The position numbers and the translations under genes were made by a program. The notes beneath the pieces were generated by a model, which was given only the letters and a program-made list of their open reading frames with translations, searched no databases and had not been told where the DNA came from. Below, one piece after another: positions 1 to 7,399 of a stretch of DNA of 13,969 bases. Source of the DNA: an uncultured bacterium (lineage in GTDB: Bacteria; Cyanobacteriota; Vampirovibrionia; Gastranaerophilales; Gastranaerophilaceae); the NCBI GenBank assembly GCA_900314375.1, contig OMVC01000112.1, positions 1 to 13,969 on the forward strand, in the 5' to 3' direction. The first letter of the stretch is position 1; each line of letters begins with the position of its first letter.

Positions 1-117
1 TACATAAAAGGCTCTAATATTATTCCTGCTAAAATTTCCGCCATGCCGGCGGTTAAATCTGGGAAAATAAATATTACATTAAATGCGGGCGAAATTGTCG
101 TTTTACTTTTTAAGTAA
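1..117 (+). CDS. 3' end of an unrecognised protein (partial)
   Basis: The plus strand is open in frame 1 from the window edge to a TAA at 115-117, giving 38 codons. The end of the peptide, INITLNAGEIVVLLFK, alternates polar and hydrophobic residues like the last beta-strands of a beta-sandwich; such ends are common in glycoside hydrolases, but that is only a resemblance. The opposite strand is also open here, but a TAG stop at 125-123 blocks it upstream and its only ATG is very late, so the plus reading is preferred. The gene would run convergently into acsC, with the 3' ends overlapping by 15 nt. No function is assigned. Confidence 0.4.
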   Translation, partial: YIKGSNIIPAKISAMPAVKSGKINITLNAGEIVVLLFK

Positions 118-1251
118 TTTTTCTACGAATTTTGAAATATCGGAAGCCTCGTTTGTTCCTTTGATGAATTCAAAATCGGAACAATATTGCTGCAATTCTT
201 CTGTCATTTCACCTAAAAGACCTGGGATAATTATTTTGCGGGTATCTATTTTATTTTTTATATCAAGTTTTTCTAATGTTTGTTTTACAACTTCAGGGTT
301 AAATGTTTCTGCGGACCAAGCGGTTAAAACACTCATCCCTTGTGCAGGAACGACGATTAAATACGACGGAACGGGTAACGATTCGAGTTCTGATGCCACT
401 GCATAATATGTCAGAGCAAAGTTTGTTGTCAAAAATATTATGGATGTCTTGTCAGGGTTATTAAATTCGTACAACCCCGAATCAACCTGCAGTGTCTTAT
501 TAGGGTCTGTATAAATATTTTGACGAAGCATTATAAGACTTAATAAAGTATTTTTATCAAACGCTTGAAAGACTATCATATTCGCATATTTACACAAATA
601 ATAGCTTGCTCTTGCGCACACACTATATTCATCATCTTTTTTCATAACAACGCAAGTCGGTGCGCTATAGTTTTCATCTTTTTCAATAATGGCTTTGCAC
701 CTTGTTTCTATAAGCAAATTTTTTGTCACTTGGAAATCTTGTTCTTCAATAATATTGAAACCTAAAGCCTTAAACTCTTCATAAGATACAAATATCGGTT
801 TTGATTGTTCTTTCGATTTTTTCAATAATTCTAAATTATCTTTTAAATTTTTTAAAATAATTAAATCAACTTTAAAAATCTCATTTGCCCATTTCAATTC
901 AAAATCGCAAATTTCTTTAATCTTGCTTTTATAATCGTAAATTGAGCAATCAACAATAACTGCAAGAGCTGTCGGGTTATTAAAAGTTTTTTCGTGTCTG
1001 AAAAGAACGTCTTCTCCGCCGATTTTTAAACCGTTTATTTCAATAGTTTTTTGCGCCTGCCTGATATTTTGCAAATACAAATCTTTTAATTCCTCATCTA
1101 AATAAGGACATTTGTCAATTTCTATTTGCTGTTTTGCAAGTTTCATTGAAAAAATCATACAGGTCGGACAACCGCAATCTTTACAATTTGTGTGCTGAAG
1201 TTTTTTAGCCGCAGGAGTATATTTAAAAATTTGCAATCCTGATAATTCCAT
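103..1251 (-). CDS. acsC: Corrinoid iron-sulfur protein large (gamma) subunit, AcsC/CdhE type
   Basis: Large subunit of the corrinoid iron-sulfur protein (CFeSP), a cytoplasmic methyl carrier that takes the methyl of methyl-tetrahydrofolate onto cobalt and hands it to an acceptor, classically acetyl-CoA synthase. Residues 1-60 form the [4Fe-4S] domain with ligands C23, C26, C31 and C48 (C-x2-C-x4-C-x16-C); an extra C28 lies inside the loop. FRHEKTF (84-90) opens the TIM-barrel domain. The C-terminal cobalamin domain keeps LRQNIYTDP (242-250), TTNFALTYY (275-283), GMSVLTAW (305-312), IIPG (340-343) and GTNEAS (365-370). At 382 residues it is about 60 shorter than the acetogen protein, the loss lying in the barrel. 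The ATG overlaps the acsD stop as TAATG, with AAGGAG 8 nt upstream, so translation is coupled. No ACS, CO dehydrogenase or methyltransferase lies in the window. Confidence 0.92.
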   Translation of the reverse strand: MELSGLQIFKYTPAAKKLQHTNCKDCGCPTCMIFSMKLAKQQIEIDKCPYLDEELKDLYLQNIRQAQKTIEINGLKIGGEDVLFRHEKTFNNPTALAVIVDCSIYDYKSKIKEICDFELKWANEIFKVDLIILKNLKDNLELLKKSKEQSKPIFVSYEEFKALGFNIIEEQDFQVTKNLLIETRCKAIIEKDENYSAPTCVVMKKDDEYSVCARASYYLCKYANMIVFQAFDKNTLLSLIMLRQNIYTDPNKTLQVDSGLYEFNNPDKTSIIFLTTNFALTYYAVASELESLPVPSYLIVVPAQGMSVLTAWSAETFNPEVVKQTLEKLDIKNKIDTRKIIIPGLLGEMTEELQQYCSDFEFIKGTNEASDISKFVEKLLKK

Positions 1252-1937
1252 TAAATTAACTCCTTAACTGTTTTTACGCCCTGTGCACTATTCATTACAA
1301 CAATATTTGCACCTGCAGCTATGGCGCCTGACGACGCACAAATTTCAAGCTTTACTCTTGCTTCATCAGAACCTGTTTTGTATTCTTTTGTTTTTACAAC
1401 TTCTAAAGCGGCTTCCGAAATTAACGGCATATCCAAATATGAATCCCCTTTTTGAGCTTCTTGAATAACTTTTTCCATTATGCTGTAACCGTATTCATAA
1501 CCGTAACCTAATGCTCCGATATCTGTATTCATTATTATTTTTTCTGATGATAAGCCCAGTTTCATACATAATATGTTTAATTCTTTTGCAAGATTTATGT
1601 CAATAGGAGTTTTTAGAACCGCATAATGACCGCCTGAAATTACAGACGGTATTATATCTTTATAGTTTTTTTCGGTTACATAAGAAATTATACATTCTCT
1701 ATCTAAAACCTTTATCAATTCAGGCAAAAGAATACAGTCGACATCATCTTTTCCGCATCCGCAAATCATTAAAGGTTTCCTAATTTGAGGCAAAATATTT
1801 TTTAAAATTTCTTTTGATTTTTCAATATCCTCATCAAATTTAAGCGCTAAAATATCACAATTATATTCAATGTCATTAAAATCATTATAATTGACACATA
1901 ACGCCAACAGATTTGAATTTGTTGAAATGTTTATCAT
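1251..1937 (-). CDS. acsD: Corrinoid iron-sulfur protein small (delta) subunit, AcsD/CdhD type, short form
   Basis: Small subunit of CFeSP, a TIM-barrel protein that pairs with AcsC around the corrinoid. With residue 1 at the ATG at 1937 (228 aa), the family motifs are ICGCG (58-62), TPIDINLAKELN (110-121), GALGYGYEYGYSIMEK (141-156) and the C-terminal AAGANIVVMN (207-216). The usual subunit is about 310-320 residues; here the first 80 or so residues, including the first barrel strands, are missing. The sequence before the start is a repeat element, with no frameshifted remnant visible, so this is a settled short form and not a recent break. A TTG at 1964 is in frame, but ATG 1937 is preferred: it is the first ATG and follows a promoter -10 box by 6 nt. 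No ribosome binding site precedes it. Its stop overlaps the acsC start. Confidence 0.9.
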   Translation of the reverse strand: MINISTNSNLLALCVNYNDFNDIEYNCDILALKFDEDIEKSKEILKNILPQIRKPLMICGCGKDDVDCILLPELIKVLDRECIISYVTEKNYKDIIPSVISGGHYAVLKTPIDINLAKELNILCMKLGLSSEKIIMNTDIGALGYGYEYGYSIMEKVIQEAQKGDSYLDMPLISEAALEVVKTKEYKTGSDEARVKLEICASSGAIAAGANIVVMNSAQGVKTVKELI

Positions 1938-1952
1938 AAAAGAATTATACCA
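1938..1952 (-). promoter_or_regulatory. Extended -10 promoter of acsDC, predicted leaderless start
   Basis: On the minus strand TGGTATAAT (1952-1944) is a perfect extended -10 element (TGn plus TATAAT). The hexamer is followed by TCTTTT and then the acsD ATG at 1937. Transcription normally begins 6-7 nt after a -10 box, which would put the first nucleotide at the A of the ATG. No purine-rich ribosome binding site is present. No good -35 is seen at 16-18 bp, as expected for extended -10 promoters. Confidence 0.6.
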
Positions 1953-1969
1953 TAAGGCAATCAATTTTG

Positions 1970-2019
1970 TTGGGTTTCACCCAATTAACAAATATGTAGG
2001 GTGTGGTTTCAACCGCACC
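1970..2019. repeat. Two-hairpin palindromic element (REP/MITE-like)
   Basis: Two inverted repeats stand side by side: TTGGGT-TTC-ACCCAA (1970-1984) and GGTGTGGTT-TC-AACCGCACC (2000-2019; nine pairs with one G/T, or eight around a TTCA loop). Both carry the core GGTTTC-ACC or GGGTTTCACCC, which makes them look like two versions of one unit. The block is richer in G and C than its surroundings and fills the gap between the secreted-protein gene and acsD. The pattern resembles short interspersed palindromic elements. It could also end the ftsH transcript, although no clear T-run follows on either strand. Confidence 0.5.
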
Positions 2020-2030
2020 AAAATAATACA

Positions 2031-2516
2031 TTATTTTCTTCTGTGCTTAACCTTAATTTTAATATTTGAATTTGTATCATATATTTCATTTGATGGGTTT
2101 GAAGCTTGATTAGCACTACAAACTAATGAATATAAATATTCTCCATTAGTATCCGGGACTACGCTCCCCCACTCCAAATATAGTTCCTTATCATAAATGC
2201 TATTATTTTTTGTATCATATAAAGCCGAATGTTTAGTTGCAATTTCCCTTCTTGAGCAATTTACTACATGTTGTGACATAGAATACCACAACTTTTTATT
2301 TAGCATTTTTTCCAAATTTGTCCAAAATTCACTTTTGTCATTCAAATTTTTTATCCATACAGAATACAAGACATCATCAGCATATAGTCCAATGGTATTA
2401 TATTCATTTATACTTGATAAATCCATATAATCTTTTTCGCTGATTTGAACCCAATCTGATGCAAAAGCAGGTAACATTGTAAATAAAAGGAATATTATAA
2501 TTATATTCTTTTTCAT
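2031..2516 (-). CDS. Small secreted/periplasmic protein, Adhesin-E-like
   Basis: 161 residues with a clear Sec signal peptide: MKKN, a hydrophobic core IIIIFLLFTMLP (5-16), then AFA with cleavage likely after A19 or so. The mature part starts SDWVQISEKDYMDLSSI and continues through VLYSVWIKNL, VNCSRREIA and SALYDTKNNSIYD. The order W-x-x-I, a D/S-I line, V-x-W-x-K, C-S-x-x-x-I and a Y-D turn resembles the surface-adhesin E domain (Pfam Adhesin_E), a small beta-rich periplasmic domain; this is motif recall and not certain. It starts 20 nt after ftsH with its own GCAGGAT ribosome binding site, so it is probably cotranscribed. There is no lipobox cysteine, so it should be soluble or loosely surface-held. 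The C-terminus is basic (KIKVKHRRK). Confidence 0.7.
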   Translation of the reverse strand: MKKNIIIIFLLFTMLPAFASDWVQISEKDYMDLSSINEYNTIGLYADDVLYSVWIKNLNDKSEFWTNLEKMLNKKLWYSMSQHVVNCSRREIATKHSALYDTKNNSIYDKELYLEWGSVVPDTNGEYLYSLVCSANQASNPSNEIYDTNSNIKIKVKHRRK

Positions 2517-2536
2517 AATTCTATCCTGCTATTTTT

Positions 2537-4447
2537 TTATGACAAACCGCGGCTGTTTTTTACGCGTTCCATGATTTCTTCAAATTCTTTTTCGTCAATC
2601 GTTTCTTTGTCTAACAATTCTTTTGAAATCGCTTCAAGCATATCACGATTTTCTGTTAAAAGTTTTTTAGCTAATTCATAGCGTTCATCAACAATTGATT
2701 TAATTTCTTCGTCAATTTCGTATGCTACTTGTTCAGAATAATCTCTTTGATGTCCGAAGTCTCTGCCCATAAATACATTCTCGCGATTTTTACCGTAAGC
2801 CATAGGTCCTAATTTTTCTGACATACCCCACGCAGTAACCATTTTACGTGCCATATCCGTTACATTGATTAAATCTTGAGAAGCACCTGTGGATATTTCA
2901 TTTTTGCCGTAAACGATTTCTTCTGCGGCGCGTCCGCCTAATGAAACCGCGATTTTAGCTAACAATTTGGCTTTACTTACATGAACACTTTCATCCTTCG
3001 GTCTTGTCCAAGTAACCCCTAAAGCCATACCGCGTGGGATTATAGAAACCTTGTGAAGTTCATTTGCATCAGGTAATAATTTATCTATCAATGCGTGTCC
3101 TACTTCATGATAAGAAGTTAATTCTTTATCTTTATCGGTCATTACTTTGCTTTTCTTTTCAACACCCGCAATTACACGGTCAATAGAAGAATCAACATCA
3201 TCCATAGAAATTTTATCTTTACCGTTACGAGCCGCCAAAAGAGCAGATTCATTCAATAAGTTTTGCAAATCAGCACCCGTAAACCCCGGAGTCCTTTTTG
3301 CTAAAACTTTTAAATCAACATCGGAATCAAGTTTTTTATTTCTTGCGTGAACTTCTAAAATTTGTTCTCTACCCTTAACGTCGGGAGCATTTATATAAAT
3401 CTGTCTGTCAAATCTTCCCGGTCTTAAAAGGGCATTATCTAAAATATCAGGTCTGTTTGTTGCCGCAATAACGATAATATTAGTGTTAGCATCAAACCCG
3501 TCCATTTCAACCAACAATTGGTTCAAAGTTTGTTCTCTTTCATCGTGACCGCCGCCAAGTCCAGCTCCGCGTTGACGTCCGACAGCATCTATTTCATCAA
3601 TAAATATTATACAAGGTTGATGTTTTTTAGCCTGTTCAAACAAATCACGAACACGACTTGCACCAACACCGACAAACATTTCAACGAAATCAGAACCCGA
3701 GATTGAGAAAAAAGGCACATTTGCTTCTCCTGCAACAGCTTTTGCCATCAAAGTTTTCCCTGTTCCCGGTGGTCCGACAAGTAACACTCCTTTAGGAATC
3801 TTTGCTCCCAACTTCATATATTTTTCGCCGTTTTTCAAGAAGTCGACGATTTCTTCAAGTTCTTTTTTCTCTTCATCAATCCCTGCAACATCTTTGAATG
3901 TTGTTTTAACTTTTGAATCCAAAAGCATTTTTGCTTTGCTTTTGCCAAACGACATTGCCTGCGCGCCGCCAGATTGAATTGCTTTTAACATTAAACCTAA
4001 AGAGATTATTGCAAATAGAACAATTAAAAATGTTCCGATATTGCCTAAAAGTTGATTTGATTCCGGAGCTTTTTTCACCGTAATATCTGCGCCCGAATTA
4101 TTTAATTTTTCTATTAAAGTTTCATCATTTACGGGAATTTGCACCTTGTATTGGAATAAAGGAGCCTGCACATTTTGTCCGTCAGGAATTAAAAACGGAG
4201 AATTGGTATTTAATCCCTCCTGAACCTTCGATTTTGCAGGTTTTGGCTGGTCTTTCGGTATTGCAATCAACATATCGTCATACTTTTCTATTTTAGAAAA
4301 CTCATTATTGTTTAATCTTTGCAAAAAATTAGAATATGAAATTTCCGAAGTATTAGTTGATGGACCTGTCATAAAAATTGTTGAAATAAATACAACAACA
4401 ATTATAGCCAAAATTACATACATACCCGTTGACTGACTTTTATTCAT
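2537..4447 (-). CDS. ftsH: ATP-dependent membrane zinc metalloprotease FtsH
   Basis: Membrane-anchored AAA+ protease that extracts and degrades damaged or regulated membrane and cytosolic proteins; works as a hexamer. Membrane segments lie at about 10-27 and 134-156, flanking an extracytoplasmic domain of roughly 105 residues. The AAA module has Walker A GPPGTGKT (225-232), pore loop FVGVG (258-262), Walker B IIFIDEID (280-287) and the second region of homology ending LRPGRFDRQ (341-349) with arginine fingers R345 and R348. The protease has the zinc motif HEVGH (447-451; HEAGH is more usual) and third ligand D525 in GASQDL. At 636 residues it is full length. ATG 4447 follows GAAAGG by 9 nt. 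It lies 71 nt downstream of gcvPA on the same strand but has its own likely promoter, and the secreted-protein gene follows it. Confidence 0.97.
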   Translation of the reverse strand: MNKSQSTGMYVILAIIVVVFISTIFMTGPSTNTSEISYSNFLQRLNNNEFSKIEKYDDMLIAIPKDQPKPAKSKVQEGLNTNSPFLIPDGQNVQAPLFQYKVQIPVNDETLIEKLNNSGADITVKKAPESNQLLGNIGTFLIVLFAIISLGLMLKAIQSGGAQAMSFGKSKAKMLLDSKVKTTFKDVAGIDEEKKELEEIVDFLKNGEKYMKLGAKIPKGVLLVGPPGTGKTLMAKAVAGEANVPFFSISGSDFVEMFVGVGASRVRDLFEQAKKHQPCIIFIDEIDAVGRQRGAGLGGGHDEREQTLNQLLVEMDGFDANTNIIVIAATNRPDILDNALLRPGRFDRQIYINAPDVKGREQILEVHARNKKLDSDVDLKVLAKRTPGFTGADLQNLLNESALLAARNGKDKISMDDVDSSIDRVIAGVEKKSKVMTDKDKELTSYHEVGHALIDKLLPDANELHKVSIIPRGMALGVTWTRPKDESVHVSKAKLLAKIAVSLGGRAAEEIVYGKNEISTGASQDLINVTDMARKMVTAWGMSEKLGPMAYGKNRENVFMGRDFGHQRDYSEQVAYEIDEEIKSIVDERYELAKKLLTENRDMLEAISKELLDKETIDEKEFEEIMERVKNSRGLS

Positions 4448-4485
4448 TTAAAATAACCTTTCAAAAATGTAATTAACGCAATCTG

Positions 4486-4491
4486 ATTATA
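4486..4491 (-). promoter_or_regulatory. Candidate -10 box for ftsH
   Basis: The minus strand reads TATAAT at 4491-4486, in the gap between gcvPA and ftsH, 38 nt before the ftsH start codon. No convincing -35 hexamer is seen at 16-18 bp; the upstream DNA is a T-rich tract. No terminator hairpin separates gcvPA from this site, so read-through from the gcv operon is also possible. Confidence 0.4.
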
Positions 4492-4518
4492 TCCTAAACA
4501 GAACAAAAAATAAATATA

Positions 4519-5766
4519 TTATACGGCACTAATATAAGCTTCAATATCTTCATCCGTTATCATTTCTGTTGCGGCAACAAGAATTCTGTTCTCATCCAAT
4601 TTTATTCCGCCCAAAATTCCGTTTTTATCAAGTTTACTCAAGAAATCAGCCGAATTCCCAACATTTACAACAAATTCGTTAAAGAAATTTTTATTCAAAA
4701 CTTTATAACCTTTTTGAGTAAGCTTATCGGCAAGTTTGTGAGCATTGGAAGCAGAAAGTGCGCCTGCCTGATAAAAACCTTCTTCACCCATAACAGACAA
4801 ATAAAGAGTTGCACAAAGTCCAACTAACGCTTGATTTGAACAAATGTTACTTGTTGCTTTCTCACGTTTAATATGCTGTTCGCGAGTCTGAATAGTAAGA
4901 CAAAACGCCTGTTTACCATCCTTATCAACAGTTCTGCCGGCTAATCTGCCAGGTAATTGGCGCATAAATTTCTCTTTGCAAGCCACAAATCCTGCACTCG
5001 GCCCGCCGAAATTCATCGGTATACCCAGAGTTTGAATGTCACCTACAACAATATCCGCGCCATATTCAGACGGCGGTTTTAGTATTGATAATGTCGAAAC
5101 ATCAACACAAACGACAAGCAAACAATCATCAGATTTTTTAGGTTCAATTATCTCACCGTAATAATCGGGAGTTTGCACCAAAACACAAGCATAATCCGAG
5201 GCTTGCGCAGGAACTTCATCCACCCAATCCACTTCAATATTTTGTGAATAAGTATACGTTTCAATAACTTTTTTATATTCCGGATTTAAAGAATTTAAAA
5301 CACAGACCTTATATTTTTTTGCAATTCTGCAAGCCATTAATATAGCTTCTGCACAAGCTGTTCCGCCATCATAAACCGTAGCGTTTGAAATATCCATGCC
5401 TGTTAATCGGCAAATCATTGTCTGGAATTCGTACATAACCTGTAATGTACCTTGCGAAATTTCAGGCTGATACGGAGTATAAGCAGTATTAAATTCAAAT
5501 CGGCTTGCTACTTGCGAGATACAGGCTGGAACGAATTTGTTATATATTCCTCCACCCATAAAATTCACGTATTCTGACTTATTTTCTTTAGCGAGTTTCT
5601 TTACCTTGCGTTGAGTTTCTAACTCACTCAAGCCTTCAGGCAAATCAAGGGATTTCATCCTGATACTTTCGGGAATCTGCTTAAATAAATCTTCTACATT
5701 GCGAATTCCGACGGTTTCGCACATTTGTTTTATTGTTTCATCATTATGTACTAAAAAGTTCTTCAT
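4519..5766 (-). CDS. gcvPA: Glycine dehydrogenase (decarboxylating) subunit 1, GcvPA
   Basis: N-terminal-half subunit of the split P-protein of the glycine cleavage system, which decarboxylates glycine and loads aminomethyl onto lipoyl-GcvH. Landmarks are EYVNFMGGGIYNKFVP (65-80), FNTAYTPYQPEISQGTLQ (92-109), YDGGTACAEA (132-141), GGPSAGF and the conserved tract TREQHIKREKATSNIC with its following NQAL. It is 415 residues, slightly under the family's usual 440-450. The PLP-binding lysine is on the partner GcvPB, which is not in this window: the next gene is ftsH, so the pair is split in the genome. It starts 2 nt after the gcvH stop with only a weak GTGGAA ribosome binding site, so translation probably depends on coupling to gcvH. 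Confidence 0.95.
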   Translation of the reverse strand: MKNFLVHNDETIKQMCETVGIRNVEDLFKQIPESIRMKSLDLPEGLSELETQRKVKKLAKENKSEYVNFMGGGIYNKFVPACISQVASRFEFNTAYTPYQPEISQGTLQVMYEFQTMICRLTGMDISNATVYDGGTACAEAILMACRIAKKYKVCVLNSLNPEYKKVIETYTYSQNIEVDWVDEVPAQASDYACVLVQTPDYYGEIIEPKKSDDCLLVVCVDVSTLSILKPPSEYGADIVVGDIQTLGIPMNFGGPSAGFVACKEKFMRQLPGRLAGRTVDKDGKQAFCLTIQTREQHIKREKATSNICSNQALVGLCATLYLSVMGEEGFYQAGALSASNAHKLADKLTQKGYKVLNKNFFNEFVVNVGNSADFLSKLDKNGILGGIKLDENRILVAATEMITDEDIEAYISAV

Positions 5767-5768
5767 AT

Positions 5769-6146
5769 CTATTCCACTTCCGCTTTGTAATCATTATAAG
5801 ACATTAAATCTTGAGAATCTGCTTCTGCATCGTTAGCTTCGATTTTTACAAGCCATCCGCCTTCAAACCAATCTTCATTAAGTTTTTCAGGGGCGTCAAT
5901 CAATTCTTCATGGATTTCAGCAATTTTCCCCGATATTGGCATATATATTTCTGAAGCAGCCTTTACGGATTCTATATTTGCAAAAGTTTCGCCTTTTGAA
6001 AACTCGCTGCCTACTTCAGGCAATTCCAAAAATACGATATCTCCCAATTGTTCAACCGCATAGTCGGTTAAGCCGATTACATACTTATCACCATCTTTTA
6101 CAATGTATTCGTGTGATTTTGAACATAACATATCATCTTTATTCAT
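5769..6146 (-). CDS. gcvH: Glycine cleavage system H protein (lipoyl carrier)
   Basis: Small cytoplasmic carrier whose lipoyl arm shuttles the aminomethyl group from the P-protein to GcvT and then to the dihydrolipoamide dehydrogenase. It has the usual length (125 aa) and the lipoyl-attachment segment ETFANIESVKAASEIYMP with the modified lysine at K62. HEYI near residue 12, IGLTDYAVEQLGDIVFLELPEVG (24-46) and the C-terminal WL-x-K-I are normal for the family. The ATG at 6146 has a strong AAGGAG 7 nt upstream. The spacing of 20 nt after gcvT and 2 nt before gcvPA makes it the middle gene of the operon. Confidence 0.97.
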   Translation of the reverse strand: MNKDDMLCSKSHEYIVKDGDKYVIGLTDYAVEQLGDIVFLELPEVGSEFSKGETFANIESVKAASEIYMPISGKIAEIHEELIDAPEKLNEDWFEGGWLVKIEANDAEADSQDLMSYNDYKAEVE

Positions 6147-6166
6147 TTTTATACTCCTTAATTAAT

Positions 6167-7267
6167 CTATACTCTATTCCTTTTTAATATAAACGGTCTT
6201 TTTACAACCTTTGCGTTATGCAATTTATCTCTTATCATAATTTGTATGATTGCGCCATTGCATATTTCCGGAAGATTTTTTACATACCCTAAACCGATAT
6301 TTTTACCTGTCGTCGGGGAAACACATCCGCTTGTAACCTGTCCGATTTTTTCTTCATTATAATAAATATCGTAACCGTGACGCGCAATATTTCTGTCTTC
6401 CATAACAAAACCGATAAGTCTGCGCTCAACCCCTTTGGATATTTGTTCCATTATAACTTCTTTGCCGTTGTAATCACACTCTTTATCCTGAGGAATTGAC
6501 CAAATCAAATCCGCTTCGACAGGTGTTGTTGTTTCATCCAAATCGTTGCCGTACAAATGTAAACCGGCTTCAAGACGTAAAGTATCTCTTGCACCGAGTC
6601 CGATTGGTTTTATATCAAACTCTTTTCCTTGTTCTAAAACACTGTTCCATAAGAATTCAACATGCTCATTTTCTACAAGAAGCTCAAATCCGTCTTCTCC
6701 TGTGTAACCTGTTCTTGCAACAAGCAATTTCAGACCTGCAATTTGGGCCGGTTTTATGGTAAAAGATTTTTGCTCGGTTATATCATAACCCATCTTACGC
6801 ATTAATGTAATAGCCTTCGGCCCCTGAATTGCTAACAGCGAATAATTATGCGATTGATTATCAATTTTTACATCAAATCCTTGTTTATTTATTGAAAACC
6901 AATTTATATCTTCGTCAACTCTGGATGCGTTACAAATAATCAAATAACTTTCTATTCCCAATTTATATATGATAAGGTCATCAATCAAACCGCCGTTTTC
7001 CTTTGTTAATTGGCAATAAACGGCTTTTTCGTACTTTAATTTGCTGATATTTTGCGGAACAATCTTATTTAAAAATGCAGTAGCATCTTTACCTGTTATA
7101 AAAACTTCTCCCATATGAGATACATCAAAAATTCCGACGTTTTCGCGAACAGTGTTATGTTCTTCAATAATTGAGGTGTACTGAACAGGCATGTGCCAGC
7201 CTGCAAAATCAACCATCTTTGCTCCTAAAGCAATGTGTTGTTCATGTAAATATGTTTCTTTTACCAT
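6167..7267 (-). CDS. gcvT: Aminomethyltransferase (glycine cleavage T protein)
   Basis: Cytoplasmic enzyme that takes the aminomethyl group from lipoyl-GcvH, releases ammonia and forms 5,10-methylene-tetrahydrofolate. It is full length (366 aa). Family marks are FAGWHMPVQY (21-30), GIFDVSHMGE (45-54), ENGGLIDDLIIYK (90-102; D96 is the conserved folate-site aspartate), ARTGYTGEDGFEL in the middle and LGARDTLRLEAGLHLYGND further on, followed by the C-terminal barrel with VTSG-x-SPT. The start is set by GAGGGG 8 nt before ATG 7267. It is the first gene of gcvT-gcvH-gcvPA, placed behind a promoter region shared with the divergent TPR gene. I see no glycine riboswitch core in the 224-nt upstream gap. 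Confidence 0.97.
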   Translation of the reverse strand: MVKETYLHEQHIALGAKMVDFAGWHMPVQYTSIIEEHNTVRENVGIFDVSHMGEVFITGKDATAFLNKIVPQNISKLKYEKAVYCQLTKENGGLIDDLIIYKLGIESYLIICNASRVDEDINWFSINKQGFDVKIDNQSHNYSLLAIQGPKAITLMRKMGYDITEQKSFTIKPAQIAGLKLLVARTGYTGEDGFELLVENEHVEFLWNSVLEQGKEFDIKPIGLGARDTLRLEAGLHLYGNDLDETTTPVEADLIWSIPQDKECDYNGKEVIMEQISKGVERRLIGFVMEDRNIARHGYDIYYNEEKIGQVTSGCVSPTTGKNIGLGYVKNLPEICNGAIIQIMIRDKLHNAKVVKRPFILKRNRV

Positions 7268-7309
7268 TTTTATATCCCCTCGGCTTATTCAATAATTATT
7301 AGCCCTCTA

Positions 7310-7343
7310 TTTCTATTCTGTACATAAATTATACTCTTGTCAA
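7310..7343 (-). promoter_or_regulatory. Candidate promoter of the gcvT-gcvH-gcvPA operon
   Basis: On the minus strand TTGACA (7343-7338) is a perfect -35 hexamer, and TATAAT (7333-7328) is a perfect -10, but only 4 nt separate them, so they cannot form one promoter. Either TTGACA works with the weak CAGAAT 17 nt downstream, or TATAAT works with a poor -35 further up. Both would give a leader of roughly 45-60 nt. Which is used cannot be decided by eye. Confidence 0.45.
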
Positions 7344-7399
7344 TGAATTATTGAGATAGTTAAAGTTGACTTTTTACGACTCATCCTTAAATAAGAATA

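Noticed and set aside
1..102. Minus-strand gene downstream of acsC
   Set aside because: One minus-strand frame is open, but it has a stop at 125-123, only a late ATG at 44 and no ribosome binding site. The plus-strand frame is a better coding candidate.
1938..1964. TTG start at 1964 for acsD (237 residues)
   Set aside because: The nine extra codons overlap the consensus extended -10 box and have no ribosome binding site; the first ATG at 1937 is more likely.
7338..7343. TTGACA plus TATAAT as one gcvT promoter
   Set aside because: Only 4 nt lie between the hexamers, far from the 16-18 required.
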